This document shows positions 10,029 through 19,700 of a stretch of 64,000 nt of DNA, piece after piece. Position numbers and translations under genes: made by a program. The stretch is from Rhodopirellula baltica. Lineage in GTDB: Bacteria > Planctomycetota > Planctomycetia > Pirellulales > Pirellulaceae. The stretch lies in the NCBI GenBank assembly GCA_002901265.1, contig PPHI01000057.1, positions 186,001-250,000 of the forward strand, given 5' to 3'. The first letter of the stretch is position 1; every line of letters begins with the position of its first letter. The notes under the pieces were generated by a model that worked only from the letters and a program-made list of their open reading frames with translations, searched no databases and was not told the DNA's origin.

Positions 10029-12851
10029 ATGTCCCAACCCAACGTCGCCCACAAGAGCGCCCCGTCCAGTCGCAGCCCTATCGAACAGCTCGAGCAGATC
10101 GATCGATGGGTAAATGAGATTCAAGAATGCGATTCGTCCACCGAGCCATCTGACCTGAAACTGAGCGTTTCAGATCTGACGTCTTCGCTCGTCCATCTCC
10201 GCGAGATGTTGACGGAACGTGATATCGAACTCGAACGATCGCGACGACAGTCAGAGTCACTTGCCGTAGCGCAAGCGGACGCGATCGTGCGTTCCGCGGA
10301 AATTATCGACGAACTCGAACAAATCAAGAAAGAGCTATCGGATGCCCGCAGCGCTGCGGAGCAATCCGCCAAAGATACCAAACGCCTTGCCGATACGATC
10401 TTTGAACGCACCAGCGATTCGGTGATGGTATTTGACAATCAAGGTTGCTCGGCATGCAACGACAACGCACTCGAGATGTTCAGAGTCTCGCGTGGCGAAA
10501 TGCTGCACTCGGGACGTGGATTTTTCCATGCCCTCAAGCTCGATGACGGAACGGACGCTAGTGACACGTTAAACACTTGTCTTCGCGAAACAGACCAGGG
10601 CCAATCCCAGCATTTCGAGGCGCAAGTCACCAGACACGACGGAACAACGTTTTGGGCCGAATTCACATTCAGCCCGTTTGTCATCTCCGGTGGCGGACAG
10701 ATCCTTGCGATCGTTCGCGATATCACTTCACGAAAACAGTTCGAAGCCGAACTGCGTCGGCATCGTGACTTCCTCAATAAAATTGTCAGCGCTGTCCCGG
10801 ACCAATTAAGCGTTCGTGCCTCGGACCACCGCATCGTCGTTGCCAACCGTGCGTTTTTGAACGCACATGGGGTAACCGAGGACGAGATCATCGGCAAGTT
10901 GCCTGATGAAATCGATGTCCCCGGACTCCGAGAATTTGATCCACAAATCGATGCGTGCTTCGCCGGTGACGTCCCCCAATCGACTTGCGTCGACAGCTGG
11001 ATCGATGACCAAGGCTGCAAACACTATTCGGCCAATCGATATTCCGCCTTCACTGACGAGTCAAGTTCGGACCGCTTTGTAATCGCAACATCGCGGGACA
11101 TCACCGACGACAGGCACCGTGAACATCGCCTTCAGTTGCTCGCAAGTGTGTTCGAAGAATCAGCTGAAGGTGTCGCGATTTTGGATATCCATGGAAGGAT
11201 CTTGGAAGCGAATCCGGCATTCGCGAGAATGACAAATGTTGGGACCGGCGATGAAATTGCGGGCAAGCGATTTGCCGATCTGATCCATGTCGAAACCGAT
11301 AGTATTCTGCGGCATGTTTCCAACGCTGCGAATGGCAAATCCTGGTCCGGCAAAATTCGCTTGGCCAGCGATTCACAAATCTCGCAACACATGCAACGGA
11401 CCTTTTGGGTTTCACTCAGCCCAAGCGACGGTAACGTTGACCGCCAAATTATCGCCCTCGCATCGGACATCACCGAACTGGAAAACAGCCAAGCACAACT
11501 TCATCACCGCGCAATGCACGATAGTTTGACAGGCTGTCCCAATCGCGCATTCTTTCGCGAGATGATCGTCAACTTGGTCAATCGCAAACCGTCTTCCAAC
11601 GATGTTGCTGAATCATTTTCGATCTGCTTTCTCGACCTGGACGACTTTAAACACGTCAACGATTCAATCGGACATGCCGGAGGCGATCAACTTTTACAAT
11701 TTGTCGCCGACCGCATCATTGCCGTCGTAGGATCTGACGCGTTTGTCGCCCGGTTCGGCGGTGACGAATTTGCAATTCTGTTCCGAGACGTCCATTACGA
11801 TCTCACGACTCAGGAACAACTACTTGCCGAGTTGATTAACGAATTCAAACGTCCGTTCGCATTGACCGAAGCGGAAGCCCACGTCGGACTGAGCATCGGC
11901 GTGACTCGGTTCCCGCAAGACTCGACAGATACCGAAATGCTGATGAGCTATGCGGACACAGCAATGTATTCTGCTAAGCAAGCGGGAAAAAACGCCGTCG
12001 CCTATTTTGAACCGTCGATGAAGCAACAGGTCGACATGCGACAGCAGGTACAAACCAAACTGCGTGGTGCGATCACCAATGGCGATGTCGAACTACACTA
12101 CCAACCGAAGGTCAATGCCACGACAAAGGAACTGGTTTCGTGCGAAGCACTGGTCCGATGGCGGGATAGTGAAGGACAATTCGTCCCCCCAAGTACCTTC
12201 ATTCCCATCGCCGAGAATTCGGGCCTGATCAACGCGTTGGGAGAATACGTGTTTGAATCCGCCGCAAAGCAGGCACGCCTTTGGCATGATCAGGGCAAAC
12301 CGCTACGCATCGCCGTCAACGTGTCTCCGATCCAACTTCGCAGTGTCGACTTTGCACATTCACTGGTGCGGATCCTTGAACGGACAGGAGCAGACCCCGA
12401 ATGGCTGGAACTTGAGATCACCGAAAACGCGATCATGAGCAATGTCGAACACTCAACCATGGTCATCGATAAACTAGCTGAGACGGGGTTCCGAATCGCG
12501 ATCGACGACTTCGGTACCGGTCACTCCTCACTTAGCTACCTGAAGACGTTTAACGTCCACACCCTGAAAATCGATTTGTCGTTTATTCGCGACGTGGTAC
12601 ACGACCGATTTTCACGTTCGATCGTGCAATCGATTATCTCCTTGGGACGGGGACTTGGACTGACGATCGTCGCCGAAGGTGTCGAAGTCATCGAGCAAGT
12701 CGAGTACCTCGCAAAACTCCGTTGCGACGAACTACAGGGGTATTTCTTTGGCAAACCGATGCCAGTCGTCGACTTCGAAAATTGGCGAAAGCAATATTCG
12801 CCTCGTGAGAAAAAGCCAACGATCACGCCGGTTCGCTGTTTCGAGTGGTAG
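10029..12851 (+). CDS. PAS-GGDEF-EAL cyclic di-GMP signalling protein
   Basis: This 940-residue cytoplasmic protein has no evident membrane segment. An N-terminal coiled coil (about residues 55-125) is followed by three PAS-like domains: about 125-240 (ERTSDSVMVFDNQG), 245-365 (IVSAVPDQLSVRASDHRIV) and 370-490 (EESAEGVAILDIHGRILEAN). The GGDEF diguanylate cyclase domain covers about 500-660, with an intact FGGDEFAIL motif near 577. The EAL phosphodiesterase domain covers about 680-925, with SCEALVRW near 705, DDFGTGHSS near 825 and KIDLSFI. Both active-site signatures are intact, so it could make or degrade cyclic di-GMP, with the PAS domains likely choosing. It sits just after a DrsE_2-type gene and ends 4 bp from a convergent DsrE gene, hinting at a redox or sulfur signal. 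Confidence 0.95.
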   Translation: MSQPNVAHKSAPSSRSPIEQLEQIDRWVNEIQECDSSTEPSDLKLSVSDLTSSLVHLREMLTERDIELERSRRQSESLAVAQADAIVRSAEIIDELEQIKKELSDARSAAEQSAKDTKRLADTIFERTSDSVMVFDNQGCSACNDNALEMFRVSRGEMLHSGRGFFHALKLDDGTDASDTLNTCLRETDQGQSQHFEAQVTRHDGTTFWAEFTFSPFVISGGGQILAIVRDITSRKQFEAELRRHRDFLNKIVSAVPDQLSVRASDHRIVVANRAFLNAHGVTEDEIIGKLPDEIDVPGLREFDPQIDACFAGDVPQSTCVDSWIDDQGCKHYSANRYSAFTDESSSDRFVIATSRDITDDRHREHRLQLLASVFEESAEGVAILDIHGRILEANPAFARMTNVGTGDEIAGKRFADLIHVETDSILRHVSNAANGKSWSGKIRLASDSQISQHMQRTFWVSLSPSDGNVDRQIIALASDITELENSQAQLHHRAMHDSLTGCPNRAFFREMIVNLVNRKPSSNDVAESFSICFLDLDDFKHVNDSIGHAGGDQLLQFVADRIIAVVGSDAFVARFGGDEFAILFRDVHYDLTTQEQLLAELINEFKRPFALTEAEAHVGLSIGVTRFPQDSTDTEMLMSYADTAMYSAKQAGKNAVAYFEPSMKQQVDMRQQVQTKLRGAITNGDVELHYQPKVNATTKELVSCEALVRWRDSEGQFVPPSTFIPIAENSGLINALGEYVFESAAKQARLWHDQGKPLRIAVNVSPIQLRSVDFAHSLVRILERTGADPEWLELEITENAIMSNVEHSTMVIDKLAETGFRIAIDDFGTGHSSLSYLKTFNVHTLKIDLSFIRDVVHDRFSRSIVQSIISLGRGLGLTIVAEGVEVIEQVEYLAKLRCDELQGYFFGKPMPVVDFENWRKQYSPREKKPTITPVRCFEW

Positions 12852-12855
12852 CAGA

Positions 12856-13245
12856 CTAGAACGACATGGTCGTTCCGCCGATCGCCAAGTCCAATACCGT
12901 CGTGAAGCCACCGATTTCGATCCCTGGGAGCTTTTCGATTTCGAACTTACCGCCAGGCGGCCCCACGCTACAGGTCGTATGGCAGACCGAGCAAAGTACG
13001 ATGTGGCCGTCCGCTGCGAGGTACTGCTCGATGAGCTCCGAAAGCGGCGCGAATCCTTGAACGGCGATCCCAGTGGAACTTCCTTGATAACCCCAAACGG
13101 CGCCATCGCTGGTAAGGAACACCGTCGTCGGTCTCCCTATGGCCAAGGAAGCGAGCCCACAAGAAAACGCCATCGTTGCGTTCTTCCCATTGTCTGACTT
13201 ACCCGACGTCAAAATAATGACGACGCGATCATTCGTTTTCGACAT
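12856..13245 (-). CDS. DsrE family protein
   Basis: This 129-residue protein has the DsrE/TusD-like fold: VVIILTSGKSDNGKNATMAFSCG is the usual first strand and loop (shown here in two parts of the family pattern), followed by TTVFLTSDGAVW and IVLCSVCHTTC. The Cys cluster CSVCHTTC near residue 90 could carry persulfide or bind metal. The role is likely sulfur transfer or sulfane-sulfur handling in the cytoplasm, together with TusA. It lies 68 bp downstream of tusA on the same strand, so the two probably form an operon. It converges on the GGDEF-EAL gene with a 4-bp gap and no terminator between them. The exact partner is unknown. Confidence 0.85.
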   Translation of the reverse strand: MSKTNDRVVIILTSGKSDNGKNATMAFSCGLASLAIGRPTTVFLTSDGAVWGYQGSSTGIAVQGFAPLSELIEQYLAADGHIVLCSVCHTTCSVGPPGGKFEIEKLPGIEIGGFTTVLDLAIGGTTMSF

Positions 13246-13313
13246 ACATGCTTCTAGGTGAGGCGTGATTGCGAGACGGCCCGCAAAGTGGGAGGGGTTG
13301 CCCGTCGATTGCG

Positions 13314-13544
13314 TTAGTTCTTAGCGAGGACAACGATTGCGACTTGCTCGTTCTCGGTCTGCTCGAAGCTTTCGATGGTGTGCCCCATGCGTCTTGCCCA
13401 AGCCTCCAAGTCTGGCTTGAACGCCAGATCGGTTGCAGTGACCTCGATCCGATCTCCCGGCTCTGCGGCTCGAGCGGCTTTGGTCAATTCAACGATTGGC
13501 ATCGGGCAATTCAGCCCGCGGCAGTTGAGAGTGTGAGTATTCAT
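13314..13544 (-). CDS. tusA: Sulfurtransferase TusA family protein
   Basis: TusA/SirA-like proteins are small sulfur carriers that take persulfide sulfur from a cysteine desulfurase or rhodanese and pass it on for tRNA thiolation or sulfur oxidation. The frame is open to 13649, but ATG 13544 starts the family domain exactly: MNTHTLNCRGLNCPMPIVEL. The CPxP motif with reactive Cys13 is intact. The end, ESFEQTENEQVAIVVLAKN, also fits. The product is 76 residues, normal for the family. The gene is followed by a DsrE gene and lies near a DrsE_2 protein, which agrees with a sulfur-relay role. The specific function (TusA proper versus a paralogue) cannot be decided, so the symbol is by family. Confidence 0.88.
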   Translation of the reverse strand: MNTHTLNCRGLNCPMPIVELTKAARAAEPGDRIEVTATDLAFKPDLEAWARRMGHTIESFEQTENEQVAIVVLAKN

Positions 13545-13869
13545 GCAAGTGAAATCGTCGCGGCCGACCGTCGACTTTTCAAAAACAACTCCTTTCCCAA
13601 TCGCAATCGACTTCCCAACGTCCAACCTCCGAATTGTCGAGGCTGGCACGGATGATTCGGAGATTCGGTTGCTGGCGTTTGCAGCGAATTTGGACGACAG
13701 ACACGTTTCAGCAGGAAGATCGCAACCTGGAGATTGATCAATTCGTTCGCAAATTGCGCCTCGAAGTCTCCGTCACGCAGCCCTACCAATGCAGTCCATT
13801 CCTACGTAAAACCAATAATTCGCCGATCCCGGTTCTACTTCGCAACTTATTTACGCAACGTCGACGACA
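13545..13869. other. Intergenic region without a recognised gene
   Basis: About 325 bp between the divergent tusA and DUF3592 genes. The tusA frame stays open upstream to 13649, but that extension has no family similarity. No RNA gene or clear operator was seen. Confidence 0.5.
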
Positions 13870-14376
13870 ATGAAATTGATGTGGGTCATCTATCCTTTCT
13901 GCGCGATCTTCATTCTCGTCGGTGTTGGAATCTGTCTCTCTACACTGCGTGGAATTGCCAAAGGACAAGCTGTTACTGCTTGGCCATCGACCGAAGCCTC
14001 AATCGTCAACTGCGGTCTTGAGTCTCATTCTGATTCTGAGGGAGGTCTCTCACATCAAGTCACCGTCGAATATGAATACTCCGTGGTCGGATGCACCTAC
14101 ACCGGGACTAAAATCCATCCGACATACACGTCATCGAGCTTCAAGGGACATCACGCACTTCACCAAAAACTCAGTGCGGCAAAGGTCGTCCAGATCAAAT
14201 ACAACGAAGCCAATCCAGAAGAAGCCTACCTATTTGGCGGCAACTTCAGCTCAGCCTATGCCGGCTTCTTTGCCGGAATGATCTTCGCTTCCGCAGGACT
14301 TCTCTTTCTACTCACCTTTCATTTCGCGGTCACCGGAAATTCCGACTACGCCGCAGCCTTGAACGTGCTCCGGTAG
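13870..14376 (+). CDS. DUF3592 domain-containing membrane protein
   Basis: This 168-residue protein has two membrane helices that bracket a soluble domain. The first is near residues 5-27 (YPFCAIFILVGVGICLS), the second near 135-157 (GFFAGMIFASAGLLFLLTF). The middle part has the DUF3592 pattern: WPSTEASIVNCGLE, then VTVEYEYSVVGCTYTG, then VQIKYNEANPEEAYL. Its function is unknown; members are scattered through bacteria as single genes. It stands alone, divergent from tusA and convergent with the TpsB gene. Confidence 0.8.
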   Translation: MKLMWVIYPFCAIFILVGVGICLSTLRGIAKGQAVTAWPSTEASIVNCGLESHSDSEGGLSHQVTVEYEYSVVGCTYTGTKIHPTYTSSSFKGHHALHQKLSAAKVVQIKYNEANPEEAYLFGGNFSSAYAGFFAGMIFASAGLLFLLTFHFAVTGNSDYAAALNVLR

Positions 14377-14561
14377 CGGCGCTGATCCAGTCCGGTGCCG
14401 AGTAGCTATCACCGTGACGAGAGAGCGATTGCAATATCGCCGTCGAATTCTACAACGCTGATCATTCGCGGAATCTTGGGTGGAAACGGAGATCTTCCCA
14501 CACCCAATGATTGGCCGCCAAGTAACGACCAATCAATCAGCATTTTACCTAAAGCGCCAAT

Positions 14562-14580
14562 AAGGTACCTGACACCTTTT
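14562..14580. repeat. Short REP-like motif next to TpsB stop
   Basis: AAGGTACCTGACACCTTTT lies at the end of the TpsB gene and overlaps its stop codon (minus-strand TAA at 14579-14581). Read on the minus strand it begins AAAAGGTGTCAGGTACCTT. From memory, this string recurs next to REP-associated Y1 transposase genes and in intergenic repeats of several phyla, including planctomycetes. Only one copy was noticed here, and no transposase is nearby, so it may be a stray or degenerate unit. Confidence 0.4.
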
Positions 14581-16341
14581 AGGGGCGGGGGCCGAAGAAG
14601 GTGACGAGGCCGATGTGGACTCGGTCTCCAGCGTTGGTGCCTTGGACGTCGTTGAGGCCGCGGCCGTAATCGAATCGAAGTGATGCCGATTGGCCGAAGG
14701 CGACCCGGCAACCGACGCCAACGCCCGCGAGGAACTGCTCTTTCTCTTCGCCGGGAATGCTGTGCAGGATAAAGGCTTGCCCCATGTCAGCAAACCCATA
14801 CGCTTTCACCGTTCGTTCCAGCTTTCCGCAGCCGGCTGTCCAGGTTTTTGGACCGAACTCGAAGTTGGTGATCCAGCCACCATCGCCACTGGCAACTCGC
14901 TGATCATAGCCACGAACCGAATCGTATCCGCCAAAACCAATCGTTTGGCTGAACAACAACCGATCGCTGGAAATTTGCCCCGCCCCTCGGAAACTCATCT
15001 CATAGTCGCAGGCAATTTGGCGACGCATGTCAAAGTCCGTTCGCCAATACACATAACCCGGTGCCGTATCTGACGAAGACTGTTAAACGCGGCTGCGTTG
15101 TTTTGCGATGTAAACCCGCCATCAGGTCCGTAGTTCAATGACGTGTTGAGACGGGCATAGTCACCGTTGTCTTCACGAACAAGCGCCAAGTATCCCAAGC
15201 TGAGTTGCAACAAGTCGGCGGCAGTTGTCGATGCGTTCAAGGAACCAAATTCCACCGACGTATTCGAAGACTTGAAGTCAACTCCTGTGTACCACGCACG
15301 CTCTTCATGCGACGTGCGTGTCCAATAGTGGTACCCCCGTGAACCGACCTGCCATGCTTCTCCATCTTGCGTGATCGGAGCTGGCAAGTCCGGCACCGCA
15401 GAGGCCCAGCTTCCAAACAACTGTAGTCCGTACTCGCGGCATGGATCAACGTTGTAACTCAGTGCATGTGCGTGCAACCGTGCAAAGTCCCCGTCCGCAG
15501 TGTATTGATACCCAAGTATGCCGTCTTGCCCAAATAGATTGCCAATCAAAACACCGGCGAACAGGCGTTCCAAATTCAGTGCCCTGACTCCAGTGTCTTC
15601 ATACCCGGTATAAGCTCGCATCGGAAAGACATCTTGAACTTCAAAGATCAAATCTGAAGTTCCGTCGCTGGCTCCTGGCTTGACATCCAAACCGACTTTT
15701 CGAAAGGGACTGCGATTGAGCCAATACAAATCTTCGGAAACCCTTGATTCATAAATGTGTGCCCCAACACGAGAACACGTAATGTTCTTGCGAACCAAAC
15801 AGGGATCAACCCAGCATCCGCCTGCGACACGAATGGCACCAATCCGCGACTCGGTGATCACGATTTGTACCGTCCCGCCGGTGATCTTTTGCTCTGGGAT
15901 CATCACGTCGACAATTGGCTGCCCACAGCGCTCGTACACCGTGATAATGTCGCGAGTCATCTGGTTCAAGTTTCGCAACGTGATCGCAGACCCAAGGTAC
16001 TTTTCAATCACACGATGAACGCGCGATGAATTCGCAAGTGATGATGCATCGATGATCTCGGAATGGATTCCCTCGTAATCCGTGAATGCGGCCTGCGGGT
16101 CCACATCATCCCGATTCGGAACCAAAATCACCGCCTCAAGCGAATCGACCAGCACCACGTCGCTACTCGGTGTTTCGACGTCGCTTTCGGTAGGAAGTTC
16201 CAAGTCGAACTGCCCTGATTGCCAAGGTTGATAGACCTTGGGTTGATAGCGCTCAAAGTTTTGGGCCATCGCAGTGCTGCCGAACAGCACGCTTAATGCG
16301 CAGATCTCTCCCGCCCATTTCCAGAAACGTTTTGCAGACAT
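14579..16341 (-). CDS. TpsB-type (ShlB/FhaC) outer-membrane transporter, split by a frameshift
   Basis: This would be the outer-membrane pore that exports the large TpsA-like protein encoded just upstream. The first frame (16341-14995) has a signal peptide, two POTRA-type regions (about residues 70-215, including RNLNQMTRDIITVYERCGQP and IPEQKITGGTVQIVITES) and the first part of the barrel. The frame changes near 15071. The second frame, ending at 14579, continues with YVYWRTDFDMRRQIACDYE, carries the conserved loop-6 motif VRGY (GGYDSVRGYDQRV) and ends in a typical terminal strand, VHIGLVTFFGPRP. One added base restores about 587 residues, the normal size. As it stands the barrel would be incomplete and probably not functional. 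Confidence 0.88.
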
Positions 16342-16723
16342 CCTGTCTTGCCCCTAATGACTTCCATGTCAATCAATAAACGGCGAATTCCGGTGACGTG
16401 TTCCGAAGAACAGTATCCGCCGTAGGGCAGCACGACAGCGCATCAACTGTCAGACAATCGAACAGCGATGCAACCCTGCCGGGCTACTCTAGCGACCAAA
16501 TTCGGCACGAATAGCTGATCCCATCATGCAGCGCAATGTGGTAGGTGCAACTCGCACAGCTCAACCAAGATGCATGACCAGTACAGATTACGCCGAGGAA
16601 CCCTCGATCTGGCTTGCCTCAGACAGACCTCACAGCAGGTGTCGGCGTCACACCACATCGATGGGCTCGAACAGTAACCGGCTCGAACATGCAATCACGG
16701 CGACGAACTAAAAGCGAGTCGTG
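16342..16723. other. Gap between TpsA and TpsB genes
   Basis: About 380 bp separate the stop of the TpsA gene (16724) from the start of the TpsB gene (16341), both on the minus strand. No coding frame with recognisable features was found. The gap is long for a two-partner secretion operon, so TpsB may have its own promoter here. Confidence 0.5.
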
Positions 16724-19700
16724 TTACGAATCGGAATCGTTGCTCTCATCGTCGTCGTTGCCGTCATCACGCCGCTTGCGGTCCGTAATTTCCACGCTCG
16801 AACGGCCTCCAACGCTGACCTGCACAGCACCGCCACCCCCACTCAGCATACGAGGTAACGTCATCAGCGCGTTGTTGTACCGCGTCCACAAGTCGTTGAC
16901 CGTTTCGTCGTTTGGTACGTAAACGGTATAGACCGGGTTGACCAAATTGATCGCATAGTTGGTGGCGTCATAGCCAACGCCAAACAGCGTATCGATGCTC
17001 ATTGAGTAGGAACCGACAATTGCCGAGGAGGGAAGACCCTCGCTCAAGACGGAAATCTCATTGATAAGGTCTCCGTTCTTGAGACCAACGATGACGAAAT
17101 CTGACGTCACGGATTCACCTTCGGTCCCAACAAGCTTGCTGGACGTTAGCAAATAAACGTCCAGCGGTGCCGGAATGACATTCATCGAGCCGTCGAAGAT
17201 CGAAATACTGTAATTCAACGCGTTGAAATTGGCTCCCGTTGGCGTCGAACCGATGATCGTGTATGGCCCACCCGCGACTGTCGCCGTGGCGACGGCACCG
17301 GTTGAAGTCATCAACAGATTGTCGATGGTCTGATTGTTCACTAAACCGGTAGCAACAAATTCGTTTCCTGTCCAAGTGAACAAATCACCAAAGGTCTTGG
17401 TCTGGTTGCTCACCGAAATATTCAACGTGGCAGGGGTAATGATGTGCCGGCCGTAATTGGTAATCAAGACTCCCGGCCCCGTCCCGTAGGTCTCGCCGTT
17501 CCGATACACCTTGCGTACGAAGTATCCGGACTTCAAGTTGTCGCCATCGACTTGTAGCGTGTACGTCCCGGCGTCGGTTTGCTCGTCGATGTTGGAATAG
17601 TCGACTTGTAAACCAAGGTCACCGACCGAGGTCGCCCCGAATAGCACCGAAGGGTTGCTGAGCAGGTCAACCGTCGCAGGCGAAGTGATCACTGCACCAT
17701 AGACACTTGTCGCATCGATAATTTGAACGTCCAAGCCGATTGGTGCTGAATAGAGCGACCAGTTGTTCGACAAGGTGCCGACGTAATCACCAAAGAATTC
17801 GTTCGCCGGGTCACTTGGACCCGCAAAGTTAGTCGGTGGAGAACCGGTCGCATTACCACCGTTAAGCAGTGCAGAAGGATCTAGATTGTACGATGACAGA
17901 GAAGGAGCGTACAAACTCAATTGACCATCATCGCTGAAGTCCGCACTGACAAGGATCGATTGCGAATCAATGTTCAGCGAGTAGGGTTGGTGGAAGTCAC
18001 CGCCCGTACGATTTTCGTTGTCTTCGTTGAAATCAGCTATCCCAGCGAAAACAGATGTGCTGCCGCTGGCATAGGTTCCGCTCGGATCGACAAGATGCCC
18101 AACGTGTGCCTTTTGCAAAGTGACGTTCTTGCCGCCACTGACGGTGACGTCTCCCGATACGGTTTTGCCCGTGTCATCGCCACCCAGGTCATCGCCATGT
18201 CCGATCGCAGCAAAGAACGCCCCTTGCCCGGTCAAGTTGATATCGCCCGTGGTCTCGATCGTGATGTCGCCGCTGGCCGTCTGCGTTTCAGTTCCCGTGA
18301 ACGCATAACCGATTTGTGCGCCCGCCAAATTACTGGCATTCACATTCAGCGTCCCCGTATCGATCGTTGTGGTGCCGTTCGCTGTTCCAATCCCAACATG
18401 ACTGGTTTGTGAGCCATTCCCAACGGTGGTAACTTGTGTGTCGACCGAGACATCGCCACTGACAGTGTGCACGTCTCCGTTGACTTCCAGACGGCTGCTA
18501 TCCAAGGTAATGTCACCATCGGTGGTGACATTTCCCATAATGATCCGGTCATTGCCTGGATTGCCTGTGCCGCCAGACACAAACGTTGTCGAGACATCAA
18601 GGTCACTGCCACCGGTCAGGGTCAATGACTGAATGTCGGTCTGTTGCCCGCCCTCGAGGATCAGGTTTCGATCCATCGTTGCATTCACTTGTGTAGTTCC
18701 GGGCGAAATCGCCGAGACATGCTTGGCATGCAAGGTGGCGAACTGCTGAATCCGGGCGAGTTCACTGTCGTCAAGTTGGACAGCGCCCGCCGTGCCGGTC
18801 CCGAGTCCTAAGGTTGTCGAGCCGCTCTGGTTGATCGCTGCGTGACCGGCGGTGATTTTTAGAGTCTTGGTGTTATCATCGGTGGTTACTTCACCATCGA
18901 ACGCAAGTCCGCTGAACACTGTCAGGTTCAACGCTTCTGGAACCGACACGTCCGCCAGTCGCAGCGAATCGCTCAAAAAGTTAACGGTCCCGGACGTGAT
19001 CGAACTGAAATCTAGATTGTTTCCGGGGCCAGCACCGGCGATGTCCATGATCCCGTTCAACTGTTCGTTGTGCAGGGTCAGCGTTTCGAACCCACTTAGC
19101 AAAGCGAACTCGGAATTGTCGATTGTCCAGTCACCTGGCGAGGCCGAACCGACGGCCATTCGGTTCACACCGGCATTGAAATCCAGGTCAGTGGTATCGA
19201 TGTCACCCATCACAGCATTGGTGATTTGAATGTCGTTGCTGAACAACTGAAAGAGGTTGCTATCGAGGCTGACTCCGTCGAGATGAATCAATCCGTTCGA
19301 ATTGTTTAGCTTGATGCGACTGCTGTAGTTTCCGGTAAAATCCTCCGAGACTGTGATCACGCCACTGCCCACCAGGACATCAAAGGCGTTGTACTGGCCG
19401 AGGAAATCGAATTCGTCGGCCGTCACGTTCAGCAACCCTGCCGTACCATCCCCGAGACCGACAGTCCGCGTATTGCTCATCGATTGCAGGTACAACGTCC
19501 CTGCATTGGAGGTCTTCGTCAGAGCATTCTGCACATTTAAGCTGTCGGTGTACAAACTCAGGCTTTCACCGATCGACAATCGATCGATATCGATTGACGA
19601 TCCACGCAGTGTCACACTATTGAAATTCAGCCCCGCATCGACGATCGAAATATCGCTTCCGGAAGTCGTGTTGTGTCCCATTTCAAATTGGCTGAATCCT

